Shown here piece by piece: positions 33,883-44,300 of a stretch of DNA of 64,000 nt. Location: positions 2,036,001-2,100,000 of the forward strand of contig NC_018016.1 of NCBI RefSeq assembly GCF_000265465.1. The letters run 5' to 3'. Origin of the DNA: Ornithobacterium rhinotracheale DSM 15997 (lineage in GTDB: Bacteria; Bacteroidota; Bacteroidia; Flavobacteriales; Weeksellaceae). Under the pieces are notes generated by a model that saw nothing but the letters and a program-made list of their open reading frames with translations, had not been told where the DNA came from and did not search any database. The stretch's first letter is position 1, and each line of letters opens with the position of its first letter. A program made the position numbers and the translations under genes.

Positions 33883-34857
33883 TTAAATAAGTCCAAAACA
33901 ATAATTTAATTTTCGTTGATTTAAAGTATTTATTTTCACTTGTTTTCTTAGTTTTAAGATTTGGTCTTGTCTACCTAGGTATACATCTTCAGGGGTTAAA
34001 TTATTTAAAGCTTCGTGATATCTTTGCGAGTTGTAATATTGCACAAATTTATCAATAGCCCTTTCGAGTTGCTCTGGAGCATAATAATGGTGTAATTTGA
34101 CTACATTTTTCATGGAACGATGATACCGCTCGATTTTCCCTTGTGTTTGCGGATGCAATGGTTTTCCATGTATGTGTCTGATCCCATAAGTGTCCATTAA
34201 GTAATCTTTGAGTTCCTTAGCAATATAACAAGGTCCATTGTCGGAGAGCAACACTGGCGGTTGCTTTCTATTTTTTATTTTAGCTTTACTGATGGCGTTA
34301 TCGATGGTTCTTTTGACGTTTTGTGCAGTCATACTAGGACAGAGTTCCCAATGAACGATATATCGGCTGTAGTCATCAATGACGGTGGATAAATAATACC
34401 ATCCCCAACCGATAATTTTGAAATAAGTAAAATCCGTTTGCCACATTTGATGCACGAAATTGGTTTTGGAATGAAACTGATCTGCTGCTGCCAAGAACCT
34501 ATGCGGTGTGTCGGCCAATAATCCCTGTTTTTTCAAAATGCGATAAACGGATGATTCAGATATGAAAACGCCTTGTTCATCGATGAACCTTGTGGCAATG
34601 AGCCTTGGTGTTTCCTGGGGATATTGCAAGGCAATCTCAACGACCATTTGTTTGATTCTATCGGGAATGCTATTCCATTGTTGCTTTTGATTACGTTTCG
34701 CTTTAAGGCCATCAATACCATTTTGGCTGTAGGCGTGATACCAATTATAAAAGGTTCTTTTGTGAATGCCTAATTGCTTTAAAGTCCTATTAACGCCTAA
34801 TTCAGAGTTTTTTACCACCTCTATAATCTCTGCTTTTTCTTCTGCCGTTAGTCTCAT
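33883..34857 (-). CDS. IS3-type transposase, OrfB (DDE integrase)
   Basis: This 324-residue catalytic subunit has an N-terminal HTH (RTLKQLGIHKRTFYNWYHAY) and then the rve integrase core with all three acidic residues visible: MWQTDFTYFKI, VLLSDNGPCYI and QTQGKIERYHRS. The length is normal and there are no stops, so the protein may be active. It starts 20 bases after orfA ends; IS3 elements often join the two products by frameshifting, for which I did not identify a clear slippery site. Confidence 0.88.
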   Translation of the reverse strand: MRLTAEEKAEIIEVVKNSELGVNRTLKQLGIHKRTFYNWYHAYSQNGIDGLKAKRNQKQQWNSIPDRIKQMVVEIALQYPQETPRLIATRFIDEQGVFISESSVYRILKKQGLLADTPHRFLAAADQFHSKTNFVHQMWQTDFTYFKIIGWGWYYLSTVIDDYSRYIVHWELCPSMTAQNVKRTIDNAISKAKIKNRKQPPVLLSDNGPCYIAKELKDYLMDTYGIRHIHGKPLHPQTQGKIERYHRSMKNVVKLHHYYAPEQLERAIDKFVQYYNSQRYHEALNNLTPEDVYLGRQDQILKLRKQVKINTLNQRKLNYCFGLI

Positions 34858-34877
34858 ATATTTTTTAAATTGAGGGG

Positions 34878-35228
34878 TTAATCCAACAGATTTAAGCTTT
34901 TTTTTACAATGTCATAACGAATAACCAAATCGGCCAAAGACTCCTTCAATACGGTATTTTCTCTGCGTAAATCTTTGACCTCCTCACTGGTAGCTTCTCT
35001 TGTTTCGTTACCCGAAAGACGTTTCTTTCCTGCTTCAATGAACTCTTTGCTCCATTTGTAATAAGTGGCTTCGCTGATGCCATATTTTCTGCACAGCTCT
35101 GCTACACTGAGCTCTGCACGTAAGCCTTCCATGACGATTAAAATCTTTTGTTCTGCATTGTACACTTGTCGTGTATTACGGCGAACTTCCTTAATAAGCT
35201 TTTCGCTTTTTGTTTGTTTTTTTACCAT
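34878..35228 (-). CDS. IS3-type transposase, OrfA (HTH subunit)
   Basis: This 116-residue DNA-binding subunit has a HTH_Tnp_1-type domain at residues 20-70 (EQKILIVMEGLRAELSVAEL, then CRKYGISEATYYKWSKEFIE) and a leucine-zipper-like coiled coil (LRRENTVLKESLADLVIRYD). It recognises the IS ends. It is intact and located at the expected side of the element. Confidence 0.88.
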   Translation of the reverse strand: MVKKQTKSEKLIKEVRRNTRQVYNAEQKILIVMEGLRAELSVAELCRKYGISEATYYKWSKEFIEAGKKRLSGNETREATSEEVKDLRRENTVLKESLADLVIRYDIVKKSLNLLD

Positions 35229-35320
35229 GTTCTAAGTGGTTTTTGTAAAGTTAGTTTTTTCTTTTTTTAACTATACTATTTTTAACCTAAACTGGTAAAC
35301 TTTTTGCTGACGATTTACAA

Positions 35321-36550
35321 TACGAAGTTAAGCCCCAATTTTATGTAATTAACTTCGATGATCCACGCAAAAGCCACCGCTGTAATCCCATCAATCCCCA
35401 ATTTATGACAGATATATCCGATGCGTACGAGAGTGCTTATACGATTATGCTCAATCTAAACCGAACTTGGATACAGAAACAAGGGGATTTCTTTGTGGAA
35501 TCGCCTATCATCTTATTAGCGGCTATCATTTGGTTTTTGAAAATCTATGAAAATGGTAAGTATTGCACCTTTCCACACGCGATAGAGTTACTAAATAAAC
35601 CCTATGCAGACATCTTTACGATTTTAACTTCCTATACCGAATTGGAAAACTATTTATCACCTTTTATGGACGCTTGGCAAGGCGGAGCCCAAGACCAGTT
35701 ACAAGGACAGATAGCGAGTGCCAAAATCCCTTTATCAAGAATGATTTCACCACAATTGTATTGGGTAATGACGGGTGATGATTTTTCATTAGACATTAAC
35801 AACCCGAAAGAGCCTAAAATTTTGTGCGTAGGGAATAATCCTGATCGACAAAATATCTATTCAGCAGCCTTGGGGCTTTATAACTCTCGTATCGTAAAAC
35901 TCATCAATAAAAAAGGGCAGTTAAAATCGTCTGTAATCATTGATGAGTTACCTACGATTTATTTTCGTGGATTAGATAACCTAATTGCCACCGCAAGGAG
36001 TAACAAAGTAGCGGTTTGTTTAGGTTTTCAAGATTTTTCGCAGCTTACTCGTGATTATGGGGATAAAGAAAGTAAGGTGATCCAAAATACGGTAGGTAAT
36101 ATTTTTAGCGGACAGGTTGTGGGTGAAACCGCAAAAACACTGTCCGAGCGTTTTGGTAAAGTCTTACAAAAACGCCAAAGTATGACTATTAATCGAAGTG
36201 ATAAATCGACATCGATTAGCACACAAATGGATAGTCTTATTCCTCCGAGCAAAATATCCAACCTTACACAAGGGATGTTTGTTGGCTCGGTGTCGGATAA
36301 CTTCGACCAACGTATCGACCAAAAGATATTCCATGCCCAAATTGTAGTAGATAATGAAAAGGTTGCTAAAGAAACGAAAGCCTATAAAAAAATACCTGAT
36401 ATTTTATCCTTCAGTGATGAAGAAATGAAACGACAGGTAGATGCAAATTATAAACAAATCAAAACTGATATTGTAAATCTTGTAGAAAGTGAAATGGAGA
36501 GAATTGCTAATGATCCTAATTTACAACATTTGATTGAGAAGGATACATAA
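35321..36550 (+). pseudogene. mobC: 3' fragment of mobC (VirD4/TraG-type coupling protein)
   Basis: The frame is open from the IS3 end: YEVKPQFYVINFDDPRKSHR, then NPINPQFMTDISDAYESAYT. It contains LYWVMTGDDFSLDINNPKEP, the Walker B region SSVIIDELPTIYFRGLDNLI, and CLGFQDFSQLTRDYG, all typical of the MobC coupling ATPase that feeds the relaxase-DNA complex into the channel. The N-terminal membrane helices and Walker A are missing. The first internal ATG is at 35405 but cannot give a working ATPase. Confidence 0.88.
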
Positions 36551-36678
36551 AACGATTATCTATAAGACTATGAATACATGGAAATTAAATGTTAAAAAAA
36601 ATTGTTTTCCTGAAAAATAAGATTACATTAGCACTCTAGAGATTTTTATAAAAAAATTACAACAAACAGGTGCTAATT

Positions 36679-39600
36679 ATGCAAAAAATTCTACTCTCGG
36701 TATTATTCATCCAATTTTTCGTTTCAAATTTATATGGAGGAAGTATTATAAGAGATTCAATTAGTTCATTTCCTGAAAGGAATAATATAGAATCATTTAA
36801 AGAAAAATCTGATTTATTTGATAACATTTTAACCTATTCAAAAGACCCAAGTTTAGAGAAAGAAAAAGGGAAAGCCATGGGGGCTTTTGAGGAAATAGAC
36901 AAAGAAGGCAGGTATATTAGTAAAATCAATCCCAATGAATTAACTAAGTTTCCAATTGGAATTAGAGAGAGGAAATCAAATACAGAGTATGGGTTGGTTG
37001 TGACAAAGGCAAAATTTACGCCAGAATATGCTTTAATAAACATATACGCACGAGTAATTACGCCACAAAGAGGGCTAGAAGGAGGGAAAAATGTACTTTA
37101 TTTTGGAGCGGAAAATGTCAAACTATCTTATGAGGGCAGAATAATTGGAGATACTAAGTTATCGCTTTTGGGGGATGTATATATTCCATTTAATCAGAAA
37201 AAATGGCTACTTACTATAGAGGGAGGCAGGCTTAACAAAACCAATGGAGAGAGTGAGAATAGTAATAGTTATGTAACAATAGATTGTTATGGGATAAAAG
37301 AATTGTCTCTTAAAGGGAATTTACAAATTTCTAGAAATATATTGGTTCCATTAGATGACAATGGGAATATTTTACCAGAAATAGGTTCAAATGGAAAAAC
37401 TCAACGTGTTCGTGGTGATTTTTTGATAAAAGCAAGTGATTGGAATGATCTACTTGTGAATGTAAGCTTAACCCCTTTTGCAATAACCTCACAAATAAAG
37501 AAACAAGATAGAGGTTTTTTTTCATTTTTAGTCAATAATGCAGTTTTAGATTTAAGTGATTTACGTACAGATCCCAATGTTGTATTTCCTGAATATTATG
37601 AGAGGAATGGCTATTTAATTGCAGGTAAATCATCATGGAGGGGATTGTTTATAAAATCTTTATATGTAGGACTCCCACAAGAATTTAAAGATGAAGAGCA
37701 TATAGATAGGCGAGTTTCTTTTCAAGCTCAGAATTTAATAGTAGATTCTTATGGAGTTTCCGGCAGTTTCTCTGCCAATAATGTAATTTCTTTAGAGAAA
37801 GGTATCACAAGTAGAGAAAACGCTTGGCGTTATTCAGTAGATAAGATAGGAGTAGATTTAGCAGCCTCTAGAATTGTAGGGGCAGATTTAAAAGGAAAAA
37901 TACAATTACCCGTTCAAAAACTTCGTCCCAACTCTGATGATTCGTCCAATTATTTAGGGTATGAAGGAGTGATAACAGAAGACGAGTATTTAATATCTGT
38001 TAGCACAATAAATCAATTAGAGTTTGATATATGGAAAGCAAAAGCAATTATAGCTCCTGGCTCTTCTATTGAGATGCAGGTTAGAAATCGAAGGTTCTAC
38101 CCTAAAGCGATACTAAACGGAACGATGAGTATTCAAGCTAATGCGGAAGCTTCAGAAAAAAGTCCGGATTCCACAGATAAATATGATGTAGGATTTAAAG
38201 GGATTAAGTTCGAAAGTCTAACACTGCAAACAGAAATGCCTTTTATCACGGCTAAATATTTTGGTGTAGAGGGAGAGCAAAAATTAGCAGGATTCCCGGC
38301 AAGCATAAAAAAAATATATATAGAAGCCGATAAAAACTATGCAAACTTAGGTTTTGAAGTTAGTGTAGGATTACAAGAAAAGCGTTTTTCAGCTTCAGGA
38401 GGTTTGCAAATTAACGGAGCTATCATTACTGAGGACAATCGTCAAAGATGGGAGTATGATGGTTTAAGTCTTTCAAAATTTGCTTTAAGAAATGTAGATA
38501 TTGGGGTTGCTACTGTGTCTGGATCCTTGGAATTTATGTCTAAAGACCCATTGTATGGAAAAGGCTTTAAAGCCTTTTTAAATGCCAAAATAAAGGCTTT
38601 ACAAAATGCAGAAGTTGGAGTTAATGCCATTTTTGGGTATAGTACCTTTAGATATTGGGGATTTGAGGGAAGTGTAGATAACCTGAATATTCCCACGGGA
38701 GCTACCGTTAAGATAACTGGATTTACAGGTGGGGCATTTTATAGGATGGTTCCAGATAAGGAGATGAGTTTGTTGTATAGTGATAGGGCGTTGGTAATGA
38801 CTCCCGATGAATCTGTGGGCGTTGCATTAAGAGCAGGCGTATACGGAGCCGTTAAGGATAAGGATGTAGCTTCTTTTATGGCTGGATTTAACATCACTAC
38901 AAATGCCAATGGAGGGCTTGCTAATATAGGGTTCATAGGAGAGGCAACGATTATGAGTGATTTATCTTCTCTTATTCCTTCTGGAGGTCCATTACCTACC
39001 GTGCAAAACAAATTTAGAAGCTGGATAGATAATAGTAAGTTTATAGATAATATAAAAAATGAGAATCATATAAAAACCTTTTTAGACATTCAAGATGTTG
39101 ATGAGCAATACCCACTAACAGAAGATATTAAAGGAAATATTTATGCAAAGCTGGCCATGAACTACGACTTCAATAATAGTGTATTTCACGCCAACTTAGA
39201 TGTCTATATAAATGTAGCCAATGGTATAATCGCTGGAATAGAACAAAACGGAAGAGCGGGCAATGCAGTCTTACATGTTGCCCCAGATGATTGGTATTTG
39301 CATATAGGCACACCTAATAATATGATCGGGCTCAAAGTAGGCTTTGATAAATTTTTTGTGCAATCAGGTAGTTATTTCATGGTAGGAAATCATATACCAG
39401 GGAGTCCGCCACCACCAGCAGAAGTAGCTCAAATTTTAGGTTTACAATTAAACGATATTGATTATATGAAAAACCTGAATCAACTTGGAGAAGGAAAAGG
39501 TTTTGCTTTCGGTTCTCATTTTAAGTTTGATACAGGGGATATGACCGCATTGTTCCTTTATGCTCGTTTTCAAGCAGGTTTAGGGACAGATATCATGCTT

Positions 39601-41361
39601 AAGAATTATGGTCAAGAGGCAAAATGTACGAACAGAGGTGGGCGCCAAATAGGAATACATGGATGGTATGCTAATGGGCAGGCTTATGCTTATTTACAAG
39701 GAGAATTAGGGATAAAAATAAAACTATGGTTTGTAAAGAAAAAAATCCCTATTATCAAAGCCGGAGCAGCAACTCTTTTACAAGCAAGGGGTCCAAATCC
39801 TTTTTGGGCGAGAGGTTATCTAGGAGGACATTACAATCTCCTAGGAGGATTAGTAAAAGGAAACTTTAGATTTAAGTTAGAATTTGGAGAAGAATGTAAA
39901 CTAGAAAATGCCTCTGTTTTAGATGGAATGAAAATAATTACCGACCTTACCCCTTCAAAAAATGCTACTGATGTGGATGTTTTTGCCATTCCACAAGCGA
40001 CTTTTGCTTTCAAAGTTGATGAGCCTATTGTTATACCAGAAGATGATGGAGATCATACCTACAAGATTATATTGGATAAAATGACCATTGTAGATGAACA
40101 AGGAAAAGAAATAAAAGGAAAGATAGAATATCCAAACGCTAAAGACATAGCCAACTTCGTGTCAGAAGAAGTGCTTCCGCCTAATAAAAAATTAAAAGCT
40201 ATAGCACAAGTAAGTTTTATGGAGAAAAAATCTGGGATGTATAATGTAATCATGGTAAACGGAAAAAAAGCCATTGAAATAGAAGAGAGAGAATTTACTA
40301 CGGGGACAGCTCCCAATACAATCCCTCTGAGCAATATTGAGTATGCTTATCCAGTTGTAGAACAAGAAAATTACTACACAGGAGAGACCAACAGAGGATA
40401 TATAAAACTAAAAAGAGGACAAGATTACTTATTTGATGATCCTGTTTGGAAAACTTCTATCGAATTTAAAAACAAAGAAACAATTTTAAATAGTGATTTT
40501 GATTACAATACGTCAGATAATATGGTAAGCTTTGCCGTTCCTAAATTATCTAAAAAACAAAATATTTCTTTTGCAATCATAGCAAATAACAGCCAACAAA
40601 CTGAAAATAAAAACGAAATAAAAAGGCTAACTAAAGAAAATAACCCAGATAAAGAGGGAACTTCCATTAGCACAGAAATAACCACAAAAGTAGCACAAAA
40701 TATTTCTAAAGATGGAAGAATAGAAAGATTATCTTACAACTTCAGGACTAGTAGATATAATACTTTCAAAGAAAAATTAGCCAAGCTAAACTTTACACCT
40801 CTTTGGAAACATATTAGCTCAGATGTAGTGAGTTTACAGAATAATATGAATGCTGATGAGTATTTTGATATTGTAGAACTCGTAGGAACAAAATATACTG
40901 GCAATAAACCTTTGATAGAGCTTTCAGCTTTAATGAACGATGCCTTTGCTAATAAATTTAAAACGCTCATTTATGATTCTTATCCACTAGAAGGGCTTAC
41001 ATTAAACCGAGAGAATAATAGTTCAGACTTTGTGGGGATTCCACCGATTAAAGGGTTCTCAATCTATACTTCGTATCTACATTATTTAGAATCAGACAAA
41101 GGCTTTTATTTGCTGAAAGAGACATTTCCTTATGCTTATAATCTCTTTGAGTATTATAAATCAGACTGGTATGAAATTGTGTCAAAAGCAGCCTCTAAAT
41201 ATATTGAGACACCTTCAATTCAAAGACCGGAAGGAATTAATGCTTTATTGGAATCGAATTATGGAATAATCCCAAAAACAAAATACGGGGTAAAAGCAAG
41301 CTATATATTACCTGGAAATCAAAAAGGAACCGAACAGATTTTTTACTATAATTACAAATAA
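36679..41361 (+). CDS. Giant exported protein of the toxin cluster (about 1560 residues)
   Basis: The N-terminus is a signal peptide (MQKILLSVLFIQFFVSNLYG). The protein has no recognised domain or type IX sorting signal. Long stretches have the alternating pattern of beta-solenoid or large beta-sandwich proteins (residues 120-700: ALINIYARVITPQRG, ASIKKIYIEADKNYANLGFE), and a Gly-rich barrel-like part follows (ARFQAGLGTDIMLKNYG, GWYANGQAYAYLQGELGIKI, about 1010-1070). The last 250 residues are helical. The next gene starts 1 base after its stop, so they are co-expressed. I suspect a carrier or shell for the TANFOR toxin. The start is the ATG at 36679, which opens the signal; a GTG nine bases upstream is possible. 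Confidence 0.6.
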   Translation: MQKILLSVLFIQFFVSNLYGGSIIRDSISSFPERNNIESFKEKSDLFDNILTYSKDPSLEKEKGKAMGAFEEIDKEGRYISKINPNELTKFPIGIRERKSNTEYGLVVTKAKFTPEYALINIYARVITPQRGLEGGKNVLYFGAENVKLSYEGRIIGDTKLSLLGDVYIPFNQKKWLLTIEGGRLNKTNGESENSNSYVTIDCYGIKELSLKGNLQISRNILVPLDDNGNILPEIGSNGKTQRVRGDFLIKASDWNDLLVNVSLTPFAITSQIKKQDRGFFSFLVNNAVLDLSDLRTDPNVVFPEYYERNGYLIAGKSSWRGLFIKSLYVGLPQEFKDEEHIDRRVSFQAQNLIVDSYGVSGSFSANNVISLEKGITSRENAWRYSVDKIGVDLAASRIVGADLKGKIQLPVQKLRPNSDDSSNYLGYEGVITEDEYLISVSTINQLEFDIWKAKAIIAPGSSIEMQVRNRRFYPKAILNGTMSIQANAEASEKSPDSTDKYDVGFKGIKFESLTLQTEMPFITAKYFGVEGEQKLAGFPASIKKIYIEADKNYANLGFEVSVGLQEKRFSASGGLQINGAIITEDNRQRWEYDGLSLSKFALRNVDIGVATVSGSLEFMSKDPLYGKGFKAFLNAKIKALQNAEVGVNAIFGYSTFRYWGFEGSVDNLNIPTGATVKITGFTGGAFYRMVPDKEMSLLYSDRALVMTPDESVGVALRAGVYGAVKDKDVASFMAGFNITTNANGGLANIGFIGEATIMSDLSSLIPSGGPLPTVQNKFRSWIDNSKFIDNIKNENHIKTFLDIQDVDEQYPLTEDIKGNIYAKLAMNYDFNNSVFHANLDVYINVANGIIAGIEQNGRAGNAVLHVAPDDWYLHIGTPNNMIGLKVGFDKFFVQSGSYFMVGNHIPGSPPPPAEVAQILGLQLNDIDYMKNLNQLGEGKGFAFGSHFKFDTGDMTALFLYARFQAGLGTDIMLKNYGQEAKCTNRGGRQIGIHGWYANGQAYAYLQGELGIKIKLWFVKKKIPIIKAGAATLLQARGPNPFWARGYLGGHYNLLGGLVKGNFRFKLEFGEECKLENASVLDGMKIITDLTPSKNATDVDVFAIPQATFAFKVDEPIVIPEDDGDHTYKIILDKMTIVDEQGKEIKGKIEYPNAKDIANFVSEEVLPPNKKLKAIAQVSFMEKKSGMYNVIMVNGKKAIEIEEREFTTGTAPNTIPLSNIEYAYPVVEQENYYTGETNRGYIKLKRGQDYLFDDPVWKTSIEFKNKETILNSDFDYNTSDNMVSFAVPKLSKKQNISFAIIANNSQQTENKNEIKRLTKENNPDKEGTSISTEITTKVAQNISKDGRIERLSYNFRTSRYNTFKEKLAKLNFTPLWKHISSDVVSLQNNMNADEYFDIVELVGTKYTGNKPLIELSALMNDAFANKFKTLIYDSYPLEGLTLNRENNSSDFVGIPPIKGFSIYTSYLHYLESDKGFYLLKETFPYAYNLFEYYKSDWYEIVSKAASKYIETPSIQRPEGINALLESNYGIIPKTKYGVKASYILPGNQKGTEQIFYYNYK

Positions 41362-41362
41362 G

Positions 41363-44300
41363 GTGAAAAATTTGGAGAAATATATTAATTTAATACAGCC
41401 TATAATGCAGAAACTATATCATTATATAAAACAAGTGGGAAACTACGCTAGAATACCTGAAAAAATTATTCCAATTGTTTTTAGTTTTTTATTTGCCTTT
41501 CAACCATTATCACTGAAGGCGCAACAATACCCTGTAAAGATGGTACCAGTCTTGTTGCCACCCTATAGTTTAAAGCTGAGTGAGTATGCTATAAGTACGC
41601 AGACAAAGTTGCGCTTACAAGTCATGATGACAGACTTGCAGGAGCCACAACACCCCACAGGCATAAAGTTTAGCTTAGAAAGTTCGTTAGGCGCAGTTCC
41701 TATAGCCACTAGCCAAAGTTTTGTATCTGGGATGTCTCCTTTTACGCTGTATCCAGGCAGTAATATAACGCTGACCAATGTTGATTTAAGACCTCTGTTT
41801 GAGTTGCAGAATTTGGCAGGCTTAAATGCTTCACAATATGCACAAACTCTGCCAGAGGGAATTTATCAATTTTGCTTTCAGGCATACGATTATTATACCA
41901 AGAACAATCTTTCCGCAAAGACCTGTGCACAGGCTTATTTAACACAATATGAGCCTCCTCTACTCAATCTCCCTCAGAATGCAGAAAAAGTACAAGTTGA
42001 GGGCGATATCGTAGGCAGCAAAGGAATTGTATTTCAATGGATGCCAAGGCAAGTCGCCCCCAATACCCATTATATATTCATTTTAAAAGAACTATGGGAT
42101 GCAGGACGCAGTCCTGTAGCTGGATTTTTATCCTCTCCTATATTATGGAAAGAAAAAACTTATGCAACAAGTTTATATTATGGTCCCGAGAAAACGCGTT
42201 TAATTCCAGGGAAACGCTATGCTTGGCAGGTGCAAGCAGTAAGCGGTAATCCAGTAGTTGGCACAAATCCTACCGAAGATAATGGAGTGTATAAAAACAA
42301 TGGGCTCTCCGAGATATTTTATTTTGATTATGTAGAAGATTGTAAGGTGCCTACATTTTTAATGGCAAAAAATGCAGGTAGAGGACGCGTGGAGCTTAGT
42401 TGGACAATGCCCGGACAGCCCTCGGGATTATACAGTATACAATACCGAAAGAGAGACAGCAATACGGATTGGCAAACCGAAGAAAGTTACCAGACCAAAT
42501 ATATACTCACAGGCTTAGAAAATCAGACTGAATATGAATACAGAATAGGAACAGTTTGCGGAAATCTACAGAATTTTAACCCTTCGCCTATAGAGGGAGA
42601 CACTTCAGGCAATGCCTATGCGTATAGTGCGATACAATATTTTACAACAGATAGCGAAGAAAAAGAAAGTAGTAAATACCAGTGTGGCGTAATGCCCTCT
42701 ATAGACCTTACCAATAAAGCCCCATTGCAAACCGCATTAGGAACCAATGAAGTCTTTACGGCAGGAGATTTTCCAGTAACAGTACTATCATCACAGGGTA
42801 GCAATGGCATTTACAGCGGAGAAGGCTATATACAAGTGCCCTATTTAGGAGATACCAAAATAAAAGTAGTCTTTAATAATATTAAACTAAATACCGATAA
42901 ACAACTGATAAGCGGTGTGGTGGAGACTACTTATGATGTGAATGAAAGTGCCGTATCATTTGTATCAGAAGGCATAGGAGAACTCTTTGGAGACAAAGGA
43001 GTAAAAGACATTACATTAAACTACACCATCAAAGAAATAAAATATGATGAGAAAACCAAAAGAATCATCATCATAGGCGATGCAGGCGCAGGTAATGAAA
43101 GCGACAGTGGTTCAGAAGAAGATAGCCAAGAGGTGTTGCCAGGAGGCAAAGATTATACCCTTACCGATGCCAAAGGCAATGTTTGGGCTGTCGATGAAGA
43201 GGGGAACATAACGAATGTAGGAAGACAAGCCAAAGGAGGAGCTTCTACTCCACAAAATACCGCAGGAGTAAATGCAGAAGGTAAGGCTACGGCTATCACA
43301 GCTGAAGGCATTAGAGTAACTTTTAAAAACAGTAGTGATTCCAAATACGCTTTTGATCAACCTGAAAAAGCATTAACTAGCGACTACAAAGAACTCAATG
43401 GTAAACTGATTCCATTCAAAGCTGTAGAAAACAAAAAGACGGAACCCTTTATTGCAAGCGTGGAGATTACAGATAATAGTATATCTGCGGATAGTTTAAT
43501 ATTCAAAACTTCTAAAGGTGTACCGATAGATGCCAAAAAAGTAGGAAATGATTATAGATTGACTTTAAAAGGATTATACAGCTATGCTACAGAACAAGTA
43601 CAAGCAATCATTAAGCAAGGAGATAAATACCAAGTAGCTGGAGCGTTTAATTTAGTTCATATCTCACCTAAGACAATTAAGCTAAACCTCGTTCCAACGC
43701 TAGGGGTAAGTATATCTAGAAACCAAATACAGAAAGTAAAAGATATCTATAAGGAAATAGCTATAGATGTAGATATTAGCGTTAAAGAAGCCTTTGACAT
43801 TACGCCTTATTTAGTAAATGGAAAATTACCTTCGGAAGATGCCTTTGGGGATTTGTCTAGCTACAGTCCTGCACAAAATAAGGTAATTGAAGCCTACAAA
43901 CAAGAGCGAGGAGTAGATTTGTCTTACTACATATTTGTAACGGATAAACCCTCTTCCAATGGACAAGACGGCTATATGCGATTGGGCGGACAGTTTGGAT
44001 TTGTGTATGACCAACAGGCAAGAACCATAGCACACGAGCTAGGACACGGAGCCTTGCGATTAGAACACCCATTTAAGGAGTTTAAGAATGTAGCCCAAGG
44101 GGAGGTTAAAAACCTGATGGACTACAATACCAGCAACACCAATACCAATACTAACACCAATACCAACACAAATTTCATATACCCAGACTGGAAACAAGTA
44201 AACGACCCTAAGTTTAAACTTTATTTGTTCCAAGGACAGGATGAGGGGGAGTTAGTTAATTTAGATGTTAGAGAGCATCTCAGAAAACTTCGTTTATATT

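Larger units (their letters stand above)
33837..35319 (-). mobile_element. IS3-type insertion sequence
   Basis: Imperfect inverted repeats begin TGTACGTCGTCAAAC on the left (33837) and TGTAAATCGTCAGC on the right (35319, other strand), both continuing to AAGTTTAC. The element carries two minus-strand genes. Flanking bases (CTAC left, ATAC right) do not form a convincing target duplication. The element separates the oriT region from a mobC fragment, with mobA and mobB missing, so a deletion next to the IS is likely. Confidence 0.85.

Noticed and set aside
26780-36550. Inversion of the transfer region, because the traG start is on the minus strand while a TraG/VirD4-like fragment is on the plus strand
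   Set aside because: The plus-strand fragment is mobC (the coupling protein), which normally points away from the leftward tra operon. Gene order and strands are as in intact CTnDOT-type elements.
43112-43360. Antisense frames within the TANFOR-like gene
   Set aside because: Shadow frames of a well-supported large gene; composition follows the complementary codons.
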